Source of the DNA: an uncultured Bacillota bacterium
GTDB lineage: Bacteria; Bacillota; Clostridia; Oscillospirales; Oscillospiraceae
NCBI GenBank assembly: GCA_947383275.1
Contig: CANDCW010000003.1
Span: forward strand, 1 to 64,000
DNA: 64,000 nucleotides
Reading direction: 5' to 3'
Shown: one piece after another, positions 50,707-62,000 of the stretch
How the letters are laid out: each line of letters begins with the position of its first letter
How positions within the stretch are numbered: position 1 is the stretch's first letter
Made by a program: the position numbers and the translations under genes
The notes under the pieces: generated by a model
The model's database searches: none
What the model was told of the DNA's origin: nothing
What the model saw: the letters and a program-made list of their open reading frames with translations, nothing else

Positions 50707-52974
50707 ATGAGCGCGGTTAATATTTTACATCTGTCGGATCTGCATTATGGCGTTCAAGACGCGAACGGCGGATCAAAGGATGTCGCAAATCTTCATGTGG
50801 ACGCGATCGAAGGGCTGTGCGACTCGCTGTGCACGATTCCGGAAAAATACCCGGATTGGAAGCCGGACGTGATTGCCATAACGGGCGACGTTGCCTGGGC
50901 GGCAAAGGAGAGCGACTATAAGCAGGCGGCCATATTTATCAAGCGGCTATTGGACATGTTTGGCCTGGCCCCTGAGGATGTTGTGCTCTGCCCTGGAAAT
51001 CACGATGTCGACCGGGAACTGAATACATATACATTCCCGATCCAATCCCTGAAACACGCGGAAAAACACCTGTCTGTGGAGGGAATTAAAAACCGGAGCC
51101 AATCGTTTGAGAATTTTGCGAAATTTTCTGAGGGGCTGGGAATCCCGCAGCTGAAAAACTCCACAGGTGATAAGATTGTCCAATATCTATATGGGTATCG
51201 GGATATAAAAGGCATCCGCTTTGTGGTATTTAATACCGCTTGGAATGTACGCAGCAGGGAACCGAATGAGGAGGAAATACTATGGATCGGTCCGCCGCTG
51301 ACAAATGACGTCTTTAGGAAAGACATTATGACGCAATCCAAAAATTTAGGCAACGATCTGATTATCACCCTGTTTCATCACCCCTTTCGGTATTTGGACG
51401 ATGCGGAGTGCTATATATACGATCAAAGAAGAGTGGTGGCACAAGTAATTTTAAAGGAGTCCGATATCATTTTAAACGGCCACGTCCACGGAGAAATCCG
51501 CGAGGCCACGTTTACAGAGAACAAGGCGCATACCTTTATCAGCAGCACGGCCTTTGAGAAAGGATCGTCCCGCAAGGGCTGCCAGATCATCCGTATTGAC
51601 CGCTCCCGGCGCTGCTACTCCACCAAAGTGATCCGCTATAATGACTGCGGCGAATGGGAGGTTAAGGATTTTGAGGCTGATGTACCGCTTGATCCAGTGA
51701 CGGTGCAAGAGCCCTTCCGTTTTACGGAGAAAGCGGTCCGTCCGCCCCCGGAGGCCGCCGGATGGTGGCTGCCGCCGGACTGGGACCCGGAGGGGCCGGA
51801 CCCTCTTCCGATTGACGACGGCGCGTCCCAGTGCCTGACGACCTTTCTTCTGGCCAGGACGGATCCCTATGTCGTTGTCCTGGCCAGCGACGCAGAGATC
51901 AGGCTGGCCGAGCTGCTGCGCGAGGAAAGCCAGCGTGAATCTGCGGATACGGCGGGAAACACGCCCCGCACCTGGACCGCATTTCAAGGGGAGGGTTCCT
52001 TCAAGGGATTGCCGGGGATTGTTGTTTCCCTCTCCGATGAGGACTCCCAGAACCTGGGGGCGGTGCTGGAAGGGTATGGCGATCTGCGCGGGCAGGCGCC
52101 CGATGCGGCGATTGTATACTGCGTTTGGTCTAACTCCCTGAAAGCAGCGGCCGGGCGCGGACAGCGCTTGGCAAATGAGTTAAGAAAGCAAGTCCCGAAT
52201 GTGGACGTCATGACCCTGTCGGTCCGGAAAGAGCTCCATGACCATGACGCCGGGAAAGAAAAAGAGGCTGTAAGTCAAATTGAGGCGTTTAACCGGCAGG
52301 ATATATCCTCCACAGAGGAAGTGAATGAGCTGCTCCGTATCCGGGACAACGAGCCGGAGCTCTGGCCCTATGTCCTGCGCAGCCATGCCGTTTTACGCAG
52401 TGGGAAATACCGGATACTCGGCTTTGCAGCGGCCTGCCATACGCAGGCGGGTGTTGAGGCGTGGTTTCGGGCGGTGAAGACAGACTGGTTTCAAGCGCAG
52501 GGCGTGGAGCTGAATCCCTTTGCCGGTCTGCTCTGCCGGGAGGAAGCAAGGCGTCTTGTATGGGGGCTCTACCAGAAGGTTTGCTCCGAGCGAAATGAAC
52601 AGGCGCGGCAAGCCTGGGACGGCATTCTGGACGCGCAGCTGGCGTTGGCCCCCTCTGTGGCGGACTTCCTCTCCCTGTTGAAGGGGCAGGAGGTGGGCGC
52701 GGATGCGATTTGTCCGGAGGATGCGTCTCAATGGGCACGAAACGCCCCGGAGGAGGAATTCCAGAGACTTGTGCCGGAGCTTCGGAAGCAGAGCTTGCCG
52801 GTCTACTGGGCCGCACTGCTGGCCAGTCCTTACGGCCGGCCCTATGTACGGAAGGAACTTTTCGCGTCTGAAAAAATGCAGCTGGTCTTAAACGCCGATG
52901 CGGGCAAAGCGGAGGATCCGCACTGGCGGGAACAGCTGTCCGGCCTCAGGCGGGTGTCCCGTCCCTATCAATAA
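50707..52974 (+). CDS. Calcineurin-type metallophosphoesterase with unrecognised C-terminal half
   Basis: This 755-residue protein has a complete N-terminal metallophosphoesterase domain (about 1-330): D11 and H13 in HLSDLHYG, D61 in ITGDVAW, N98-H99 in CPGNHDVD, H224/H225 in LFHHPF, and H259/H261 in NGHVHGE. All dimetal ligands are present, so it is probably an active phosphodiesterase or phosphatase. After a proline-rich hinge (about 350-375) comes an alpha/beta region (about 375-510; YVVVLASDAEIRLAELL, VYCVWSNSLKAAAG) and a mostly helical end, neither of which I recognise. No signal peptide is seen. AAGGAGG precedes the ATG. It is followed 67 bp later by the giant gene, and the pair has its own promoter. 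Confidence 0.85.
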   Translation: MSAVNILHLSDLHYGVQDANGGSKDVANLHVDAIEGLCDSLCTIPEKYPDWKPDVIAITGDVAWAAKESDYKQAAIFIKRLLDMFGLAPEDVVLCPGNHDVDRELNTYTFPIQSLKHAEKHLSVEGIKNRSQSFENFAKFSEGLGIPQLKNSTGDKIVQYLYGYRDIKGIRFVVFNTAWNVRSREPNEEEILWIGPPLTNDVFRKDIMTQSKNLGNDLIITLFHHPFRYLDDAECYIYDQRRVVAQVILKESDIILNGHVHGEIREATFTENKAHTFISSTAFEKGSSRKGCQIIRIDRSRRCYSTKVIRYNDCGEWEVKDFEADVPLDPVTVQEPFRFTEKAVRPPPEAAGWWLPPDWDPEGPDPLPIDDGASQCLTTFLLARTDPYVVVLASDAEIRLAELLREESQRESADTAGNTPRTWTAFQGEGSFKGLPGIVVSLSDEDSQNLGAVLEGYGDLRGQAPDAAIVYCVWSNSLKAAAGRGQRLANELRKQVPNVDVMTLSVRKELHDHDAGKEKEAVSQIEAFNRQDISSTEEVNELLRIRDNEPELWPYVLRSHAVLRSGKYRILGFAAACHTQAGVEAWFRAVKTDWFQAQGVELNPFAGLLCREEARRLVWGLYQKVCSERNEQARQAWDGILDAQLALAPSVADFLSLLKGQEVGADAICPEDASQWARNAPEEEFQRLVPELRKQSLPVYWAALLASPYGRPYVRKELFASEKMQLVLNADAGKAEDPHWREQLSGLRRVSRPYQ

Positions 52975-53041
52975 TAATTCCGTATCGCCCAAACTGTTTG
53001 GAAACAGCTATCAATTTACTGTGGTGGGAGATGTTTCAATT

Positions 53042-56000
53042 ATGTTTCTGGCTGATTGGTATTTTTGCAGGACCATACACCTGTCCATCAAGGAAACCGC
53101 GAATTTCATCAATGTCATGCTTGCCCTGCGGGACCCCGACATGCCGGTGGAGGAAAAAAGCGGCGCGCTCAAGCAGCTGTGTCAAATGGAGCCCTTAAAT
53201 ATTGCCTACGCGCTGCCTGCGCTGGTGGATGGCCTTCTCGCGCCGAGATGCCGCGGGAAGGCCCAGGAAGAACAGGCCGGTCAGGCGGCATACGCAGCGG
53301 CGGTAAAGGCCTGCATCCGAAGCACGGTCCGCGGGCTCTCGCGGTACGACTATTTGCAGACTGCCATCGAAGATTTGGACTGCGTGTCTTACGAGCAGCT
53401 GGCGCAGTATTTGAGAGAGCTGGAATTTCCGCCCACAGACCGTGAGCCCTCCAGGGGCTATCTTGAGATGGAGTCCTGCTCGGCGGAGATTCTTGCGCTG
53501 TCCCTGCTGCGGACAGTGGCGGGACAGGTTCCGGCGGAAATTCTGGAAATCGCGGACCCTGGCGCGCAGAAGCCCTGGTTTTCAGCGGCCCTGCGCGGAG
53601 CGCTGGGCGAACTGCCCTGGGCTTTGGCGGTGGAAACACTTTCCCTCTGCGGCATTCCGGGGAGTATTCTGCTCTCCTATTTCCCGAAGGACTACTGGCT
53701 GTGCTGCCCGGACAAAATGGAGCTTGCCGCCCGTATCTTTTTCCCGGAGGGAATTGGAAATGTAGACCGCGTCCTCTATGAGGCCTTTGATCTGAAGCGG
53801 CTGACAGATCTCTATGCGTATGTGGTGAACAACGCCGGGCCGGGCGGGGGGCTCTGGCTGGATGCCGGGATGGACAAGGAACAGCAAAAGCGGTATGGGG
53901 CTGTTTTGTGGCAGGTGACACTTTGGGCGCTCGCCGCGGAGCGGGAGCCCGGCGCCTGCATGCAAATGCTTCCGTCCTACTGGGGAATTCCCCTGGAGGC
54001 CGGGCAGGCGGGGCAGCACTATCAGTTCGGCAGGGTGTTTCAGCGGATCCTCTCCAAAAACCGGGACGCGTTCCACCAGGCGGACGCGCGCCTGGCGGTG
54101 TGTAGTCCGTGGCTTCTCCGCAAAATGGAGCGGAGCGGCTCACGGAAAATGTTTCCCCTGAAAGAGTACCCGGAGCTCCAGCAAAGGCATCTGGCCCTTC
54201 GAGCTTTTGCGGTTCCGGTCATCATGTGCCGCCTGCTCCGCGCGCTTCCCAAAGACCAGAATATCCCCGCTTATTTTCTCAGGCTGCTGTTGTGTTATGG
54301 CGACGCGTTTGAATTTCGTACCATCCGTTGGACCTATTATCAGCTGCAAGAGGAATCCAAGCGCCTGCCGGACCGGTATACCCCTGCCATCCACGGCCTT
54401 CTGCTGTGCGCCTACGGCGCGGTGCGGAAGCTGGGAACCGGACAGATCGACAGCCGGGTTCCCGGGCAGCTGGTCGATCTGCTCTGGAAGGAGAGCCCGG
54501 TCCTGAACCGAGAGTACCAGCAGCCCAGGCCCCATTGCAACCTGTTTTCCGAATCCGCTTTTATTACGGCCGCCCACTGGGCCCACGAAAGCCTCTCCAA
54601 TGTCACCTTTACCCATGGGATTGAGGAAAATCCGTGGCTGTGCGGCGGATACGCATCTCAAGGCGCGCAGGTCTGCCGGTGGTTTTTCAACGAGGTGTGG
54701 GAGTATGTGGAGGAGAGGGCCCCGGGCTCAATTCAGCGCAGCGCCCGGGAGGCGACGCAGCTGTCATTCCAGATATTCCCGGATATCTTGGAGGAATCGG
54801 GCAGGAAGGCGCCCGGCCCCGCCAACATCCCCGACGTGGGCAATGTGTCCACGCAGGATCTGCTCTTATCGAATGAAATGTCCTTTGAGGACTGGATGCG
54901 CGTCCCCTCCATTACCGAGCAGCGCTTCAAGGCGGACGCGTACTCAATCGCCCTGTCACTGCGCCTGCGCGCCCTGCTTACCCGCCGGGATGACACGAGG
55001 CCCAGCGTAGCGGAGGATGCCTGGGTTTCCGAGTGGAACAGGTGCTTCTATTCCATTCAGACCAAGGCGGAGCTTTCACGGGTGTGCCGGTATCTGATCT
55101 CCCAATTCTTCACAATGCAGGCGGCAGGCCCAGGCCAGGCGAGCACCTTGCTTGACGCGTGCAGGCTGGTTATTGACACCATTGCCGAGTTCAGCAATGA
55201 CGCGCCGTTTTATCTCCAGCATTTGGCGCAGGAGTTGTCCCGGCCGCTCCCCATCGGGGACGACAGCGCAGCTCTGATGCGTCAGAGTTTCCTGGCTGCC
55301 CTGGCGCAGTATATGGAACAGGAAAAGGGCCTTTTGCCCGCCGAGCGGAAAAAGACCCAGCTGCTGCCCTACTATATGATGATGATCGCGGATCAATTTC
55401 AGTCTGACCCGCACTACGCCAAACAGCTGCAAAACCGGCGAAACGCCGGCCGTCCGGCCGCGTTCCGCTGCGAACGGGAGCCAGCCGGCGCGGTTTCTCC
55501 CGGCCAATTTTTGAACCACGCGCTGTATCACAGAAACGAGGACGCCCTGCAGGGGCTGTCCGCCAATATCCAGACGCCCTTTTACGCAAGGCTGCATAAC
55601 GGGTTTCAGAACGGCGCTGCGGCACCGAGGGGAGAATGGCAGCTGGGCGTTGTCCTTTCGTGTTCAGAGGACCGCCAGACAAGGGAGACCTGCCTAAGCG
55701 TGAATTTGGGAGGCGGCCAGGCGGAAAGGGTCTGCTGCGCCATGGACCGCAGGTGCCCGGACATGGGAGATTTGGTCGCGGTGAAGCGGTCGGATCCCCC
55801 GGAAGTGGTGTCGGTCCAGCACGTAAGCAGCCAGGCAGAACTGGCGCAGGCAAGGGGATTTGAGGTCAGCGGCTCCCAAGTTACGGTAACCGTCAATGGG
55901 CGGCGCTACTGTTCAGTCAGCAGGAATCAACCCGTCAACTCTCAGGCCAATCTTTGGGCGCTGCGTATGTGGAGCCCCGATGTGTGTGCCTTTCATGCCA

Positions 56001-59000
56001 TGCCGGCCGGATACCGCGGCGGAGCCTGTCTGGTCTCCCTAGTGGAGCTGAAAGGCGGCGGCAGCTTTTGGAAGCCGGAGGAACGGGGATTCCATATGCT
56101 GCTGGCGGAGCGGTTTTTGTCGCCGAAGAATCCGGAGCGTGAGGTGACCCTGGTTTACATTGGGCAGTCCGCGGGCGAGTATCTTTTTAGCGCGGCGCCC
56201 GGAGAAAACTATAAAGTTACAGAGGATGTATGGGAGGAGGAGAGCTTCCGCAGCTTCCAGGACTGGCTGTCCGGTTATAAACCGGATGAGGTCTGCGGCC
56301 TCAGGATTAAGCTGCGCCTGACTACGGACAAGCGGGGCGCTCCGCGTATGGCGCTGGCGGAGCGGGACGCCTTCGACGACACCAACGTCCGGTTCCAGAA
56401 CCTCTTCCAGGACAATCAGCCGCTGGTGATACGGCGGGACGGCTCAAAGTGGATCGTCCCCCTTGAGGAGGAGGGCGGCGCGGCTTTTGTAACCGCTCAA
56501 TTGATCCGCATGCCCCCCGGCATCCAGGGGACGTGTGGTCCCGCCTCCGCCGAGGCGCAGGTGGAGGAAAACGGCTGGGACCTGGTGGCGCGGAGAAACC
56601 GCTGCCTGCGTGTAACCGCCCTGAGCGTTCAGGAGGTTACGCCGGAGCTCCTTCCCGACAGCCAGCTGGAGTATTTTCTCAGGCTTCGGGCGGGCAGCCG
56701 GGTGCATCTGGAGCAGATTAAAGACCGGCTGTTTTACGGCTACTACACGGGAAAGCTGTCCAGCGGTATCCAGGTCCAGGTTGCGGCGGAATCGGTCTCT
56801 TGGGAGCCCTTCAAAAACACCCCGCGCCTCTTTTCAAACCGTGAGGCCGTTGTGGAAAACGTCCACTACGCTCCGGAGAGGACTGAGGCGGCGGCGGTTC
56901 CCTGCCAGCTTTCGGAGGAGGCGCTCAGCGGGTATGACCGCGTGGAGGGTATTGTTTCACGGATCGCCAATGTGCCCAAGGACGCCCTCTCACAGGCGGA
57001 GAACCTCTGTATAGGCGTCAACGTTCTGCTCAATGGAAGATCCGTCCTGCTGAAGGAAATTCCGCGCAGCGCGTTCTCGCCCGCACCGAAAAAAATCGGT
57101 GAGATATTTGAGGCCAGAAAGGGCCCCGACGGGTGGGTTTTCCGGATCAGGCCCCGCGATGTTTCCGTGCGCGCCCTTTGGCGGGTGGTTGACCACGCCG
57201 GGGAGAGCGAACAGCACGCGGACGGGCTGTTCCTGCGCATGACCAATGTGCTCGGCTACGGAATTCGGGCCGTTACACAGGATGTTCAGGCGCCGGTCCT
57301 GCACCTCTGGAGCCCGGTGGCGCGTTCCGCGCTGAAGGACACCATTCTCACCGGAGAGGGCAGGGCGCAGTGCATTGGCCGGCGGTTTTGCAACGCCTCC
57401 GTATTCAAGTGGGGCTTTAATATGGAACTTGTCCGGCTGGTCACGGAAAAGGGGGAATATATCGGCGAGGCCCCCTCCGGTACATTCCCGAGGACCCTGA
57501 CCAACTGGAACAGCTGCCAGCTGCACATTCACAGCGTCTCCTACGGGCAGGACGGCTTCCAGTACGATATGCGCCGGATCTTTATGGCGGAGGCGGCGGA
57601 GCAGCGGCAGAAGGACGAGATTGACCTGGAGCGGTTTGCTCAGTGGCAGAGCCAGTATGACAAGTGGTGCGAAGCGGGCGACTTTCACGAGATCGGAGTT
57701 CTGAAGCGCAGTAAGGACGGACCGGCGGTATTTGTTATGGAAGGCCTGCGTCTGCCGCGGGACGGCAGCCGTACCGCGCCATATCAGGAGTGGACCGACA
57801 GGGTGGTCTTGCCGGATTCAGCACCCTTGGTTTCCGGGCGGAATTATGACAGCAACCGGGTGCGGGCCTATCTGCACCTGAGAGAGGGCGGATGGGAGGC
57901 GTCGATCCGGGATGCCCGGCCTATGTCCCTGACGGAGTTTGCCAGGTACTTGAATGTCTCACCGCCGGGCCGTTCCCTGTCGTTAACAATGATCTTCGCG
58001 GGTTACGATGATGAGGAACGCCTCATCTTTGAGTGGGGGTATGGCTTCACCCTGGTGGTGGAGCCGGGCCGGCTGGAGATCGAACATGGGGCTTTCGGCG
58101 CCCACGACCTGTTCTTTGGGGACCGGATCAAGGGCTTTGCCCTGGAAGTGCGGGAGGAGGACGGAGAATGGCTCCTGCGGATTCCCCATGGAAAAATCGG
58201 CTATGAGGTAGAGGGCCGGGTCTGGCAGGACGCTGTGGGCGGCGTTGTGCAGCATTTGAAGGTGCGCCGCGTCCCCTCGACAAATAGGTTGGATATCTCC
58301 AAGGTTTCTGTCAGTATGCCGGATATCAGTAAGGCAGCGGACGAGGGGAAGCATTGGGAGTTCTGTACCATCAGAAACGCGGTGCTGGATGCCTCCAGCG
58401 CCAGCCGCATCCTCGAGAGCCTGCCGGACGCGGAGGAGGCAACCGTCCTTGCGCGGCTGGATATTACGGAGAACGTAAAGCACGTCAAGGTTTTGCATTT
58501 TACGGCGCTTTGCGGCGACCTGAAAGACGAGCTCAGGGAAGGGGATGTCCTGTGCCTGGTCAGCGGGGCCATTGAGCCGAAAATAAAGGATGACAGCCCC
58601 AGAATCGGGAACGACTACCGAATTACATTTTCCATGCCCCAGCAGGCGGATGCCCACGGCTCCGCCTCCCTTCAAGTCAGCGTGCAGCGGCGCTATTTCT
58701 CCTATGACGAGAGCATCCTGCGGGTACAGTACCGGAAGGACCCCATGGCCTGCAGCGGGTATTATATGATGGTGCGGCTGCTGGATAAAACAGCCGGCGC
58801 GGCCACTTCGCCGGTCTGGCAGGGCAGTGTGACGCATGGGATCCGCCGCCCGGAGGGACGGCTGTACGATTGGGCCAGGACCGAGCGGATGCCGGTGGTT
58901 ACGCTGGGCGAGGCCGGGGACGACGGCAGGATGCCTGTGGAAGTGGCTCCAGGGATTATCAGCCATATCGCCGTGCAGACGGACGCTGAGCCGGGGATGC

Positions 59001-62000
59001 TGGCCGTACTCCGGATTGAAGACGGCGCGTTAAGGGCGGAGAGCATCCTGCTGGGGGATAGGGAGTACATCCCGGAACAGGGACGCCCGGTAGAACTGCT
59101 GATTATGGACGGAACCTGGCGGAAGCCGGAAGAGAGCGCCCGGCGTCCCAGCAAATTTACCATTGCCGGCTTGCCTCAGGTGATGTTCCAAAATCAGTTC
59201 CTGATGGAGCGGGAGATGAAAAAAGAGCCGCCCCGATTTGCGTTCCTGCGGCCGGTCGAAGCGAAAAAGAAAGCCTTCCGCGTGGACGGCTCCGTTCCCG
59301 TGTTAGCGGGCTATCTCCGTTGTGGGCAGGCAAATGATGCTCCGCGCATTATTCCTGTCTCCGCGCCGGAGGACGCCCGCGTCCGCTCCTGGCGGCAGCT
59401 GTCCTATTTGGACGGCACGGCGGAAGAAATATATGCCCACGCAAAACGGGGAAGGTGGTACTACCACGAGCGGGTTACCGGCGTTCTGGATGACGAAAAC
59501 CGGCCGCCAAGAAAGGTATTTTGGCCTAAGGGGGCGCGGTTCGATCAGATTCCCCTTCTATATGCCCAGGGTTGGCGGCTCCGCTACACCCAGGAGGAGC
59601 TTCCCCAATTTTCTTTCTCCGCCCGTGCAGTAATTGAAAATGGGCTTCCGGAGGACGGCGGCTGGTATCCTGTTGCCGGAAGTACGGCCAACAGCCTATA
59701 TATTGAGCTGATGCCCGGAAAAATCGTGGATATTCCCAGCTCTATACTGGTGGCGGGAAAGAAAAAAGATCATCTGTCCCGCATGTATACGAGGGTTTTT
59801 TCTCCCGGCGACCAGGTGCGGCTGTCCATGCCCCAGGTTCCTGTCGGTATGCGCGCCAAACTTCAGCTGACGGACATCCGTTTCGGGCTGCGCGGCGCGT
59901 TTGCGGAAGGGTCCGCGCTCCTGCCGGTTCAAGCGGTGAAAGAGGGCGGGCTGTCCTTGGGGAGCGGTATCTGGCAGATTACCGTGCCCTTCGAGGGGGA
60001 CGAGGCGTGGGACGCCGGCGGCCTGGCGGCCCTGCGCCCCAATCAGCCCCTGAAAAAAATAACCTCATCCAGTGAAATTATGGAGGGGGACACGGTTTTA
60101 ATCTCCTACCGCAACGGGCATTTCTTCATCCCGGGACTTCCGGAGCGGAACCTATGGATCAACCATGACCGGAATGCCAACGGCGGTTGGGTCGATCAGC
60201 TGCTGGCGGGGACAAGAGACGCGCTGGAAAAATTGTTTGCTGTTTTGCCGGCCCTGCCTGTCCGGGTGGCCAGAAAGCGCACGCTCAACGATAATCCCCA
60301 CATTTGGTTTGCGTATGAGCAGGCCGGACTGGACGGGCTTGCCCCCGGGTGCCAGCTTCCCTGCATCTGCGTGGGAGAGCTTCCCGGCGGAGCGGGAGAG
60401 GATCGACCAGTCCTCATGCGGTCGGGGGCCCATATCTTAAAGGTGGATGGAGCGCGCCTTTTGCCTGGTATGTCCCCGGAACAGCGATCAGAAGCGGTGC
60501 GGTTTATGGTGAAGGCGCGTATTGTGCTTTGGATACACCTGGATGAGGAGGGCTGGGCCACCGGGCTTGCCCAACAGGGCGGCATGGACAGAAGGCTCCA
60601 GCTGCTGGCGCCCCTTCCCGCGTCGCAAGGCATTGTGTGCCGTGAGCAGGACACGCTGTCACTCTGCTGGCTTCCCGCCGGGGAAGCTGGCCGGGCCGGA
60701 GGCGCGGACGCCGGAGCCCTCTTCCGCATTTTGCCGCGGGAGTGTGCCGCGGTGGTTCGGGAAGACCGGACGGTATCCATCATTCAGACGCAGGAGAGCC
60801 GGCTGCAATTTGAGAGCTTGGGTGTCAACGGCCGTCAGTTCCGGGTGATCCCTAAACATTTGATGGACGGGGAAGAGGGGCAGGGTGTGTTCCGATACCT
60901 CTGCCAGCGGTACCCTGCGGGAGACATATTCTGGCTTGCCTCGGAGCGGGAGCTGCGCCGGGAGTGCGAGGAAGAAAGTCCCGTTCCGGTGGAAATTGTC
61001 CGAAAAAGCAAGGAGGATGTGGAGGTGGCGCCCGCCGGGACGCGGCGCGTACCCCTGGATCTCGCCCCCTGGATTCTCGCCGGACTGCGCAGTGCCGCTC
61101 TGTCCGGCGGAGGCGCGTTCCAACCGGCTCAGTTTGAACAGGCGATACCGGAACGGTTTGCACAGTACAAGAGCGTGATTCAAAATGTAGAGTCGCTTCC
61201 TGCGGGAAGCGTCAGTGTCCCGCCGGGCGGCTGCGAGGTGAAGCTGTTGGCCCTGTTTAGCGTGTACCTGAAAAATGGGCGGAATATCCGGCGGATTTTT
61301 TCACATGTAAAAGGCCCCTTGGCAGATTGGCTGGAGAAAACGGGAACGATATTGGCAAACGGCGCCAACGGGCCCGAAGAGGTGGACCTGCTTCCTGCCA
61401 TCGCCGCAATTTTGCTCCTGTCGGCGCTGGGAGGGCGGGAAGAAGCCTTTTCAGGGCTTGCGGTCCACCTGGCCAGGATGCTTGGCAACCTGACCGGGGG
61501 AAACATCCATCAGGAGATCCTACTGGAACACTGGCTGCTCTCCAAGCAGCTCCATCCCCAAGGCAGTCTGTGGGACCGGCTGAACCGGCTGCGGCTGTAC
61601 GGACAGGCGGTCACCGGAGAGGCCAGCGACAGGTTTGACGGAACCCTGACGCAGAAGCAGGCATTTTCCCTTACCAGCACATGCGGCAGCATTCTGGGCC
61701 GAAGCAGTATTCCAGACCGGGCAAGCGATCCCTCCCTGACCGCGGTTGCCCGCGCGCTTCTGTTTGCGGCGGGGGCTGAGGCCGACTATGAGCGCCTATA
61801 TCACTCCAGCCTTGCCGGACGGACGTGCTGCTTCCAAATTTACCGGCTTGGGAAAGCCCTTACGCCGGGCAGAAACCATAATCTGGCGGTTGAAAAGCTC
61901 GCCTATCCGCAGATCGATATCCTGAACAGAGTATTTTCCCAGCTCCGGCGGCAGGATGGGCTCCCGATTACACTGAACGCTCAAAATATGTATCCCATTT

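Noticed and set aside
52898..53041. Upstream extension of the giant protein into the metallophosphoesterase gene
   Set aside because: The frame is open but lies within the coding end of the preceding gene and has no good ribosome binding site; the ATG at 53042 is more plausible, although not proven.
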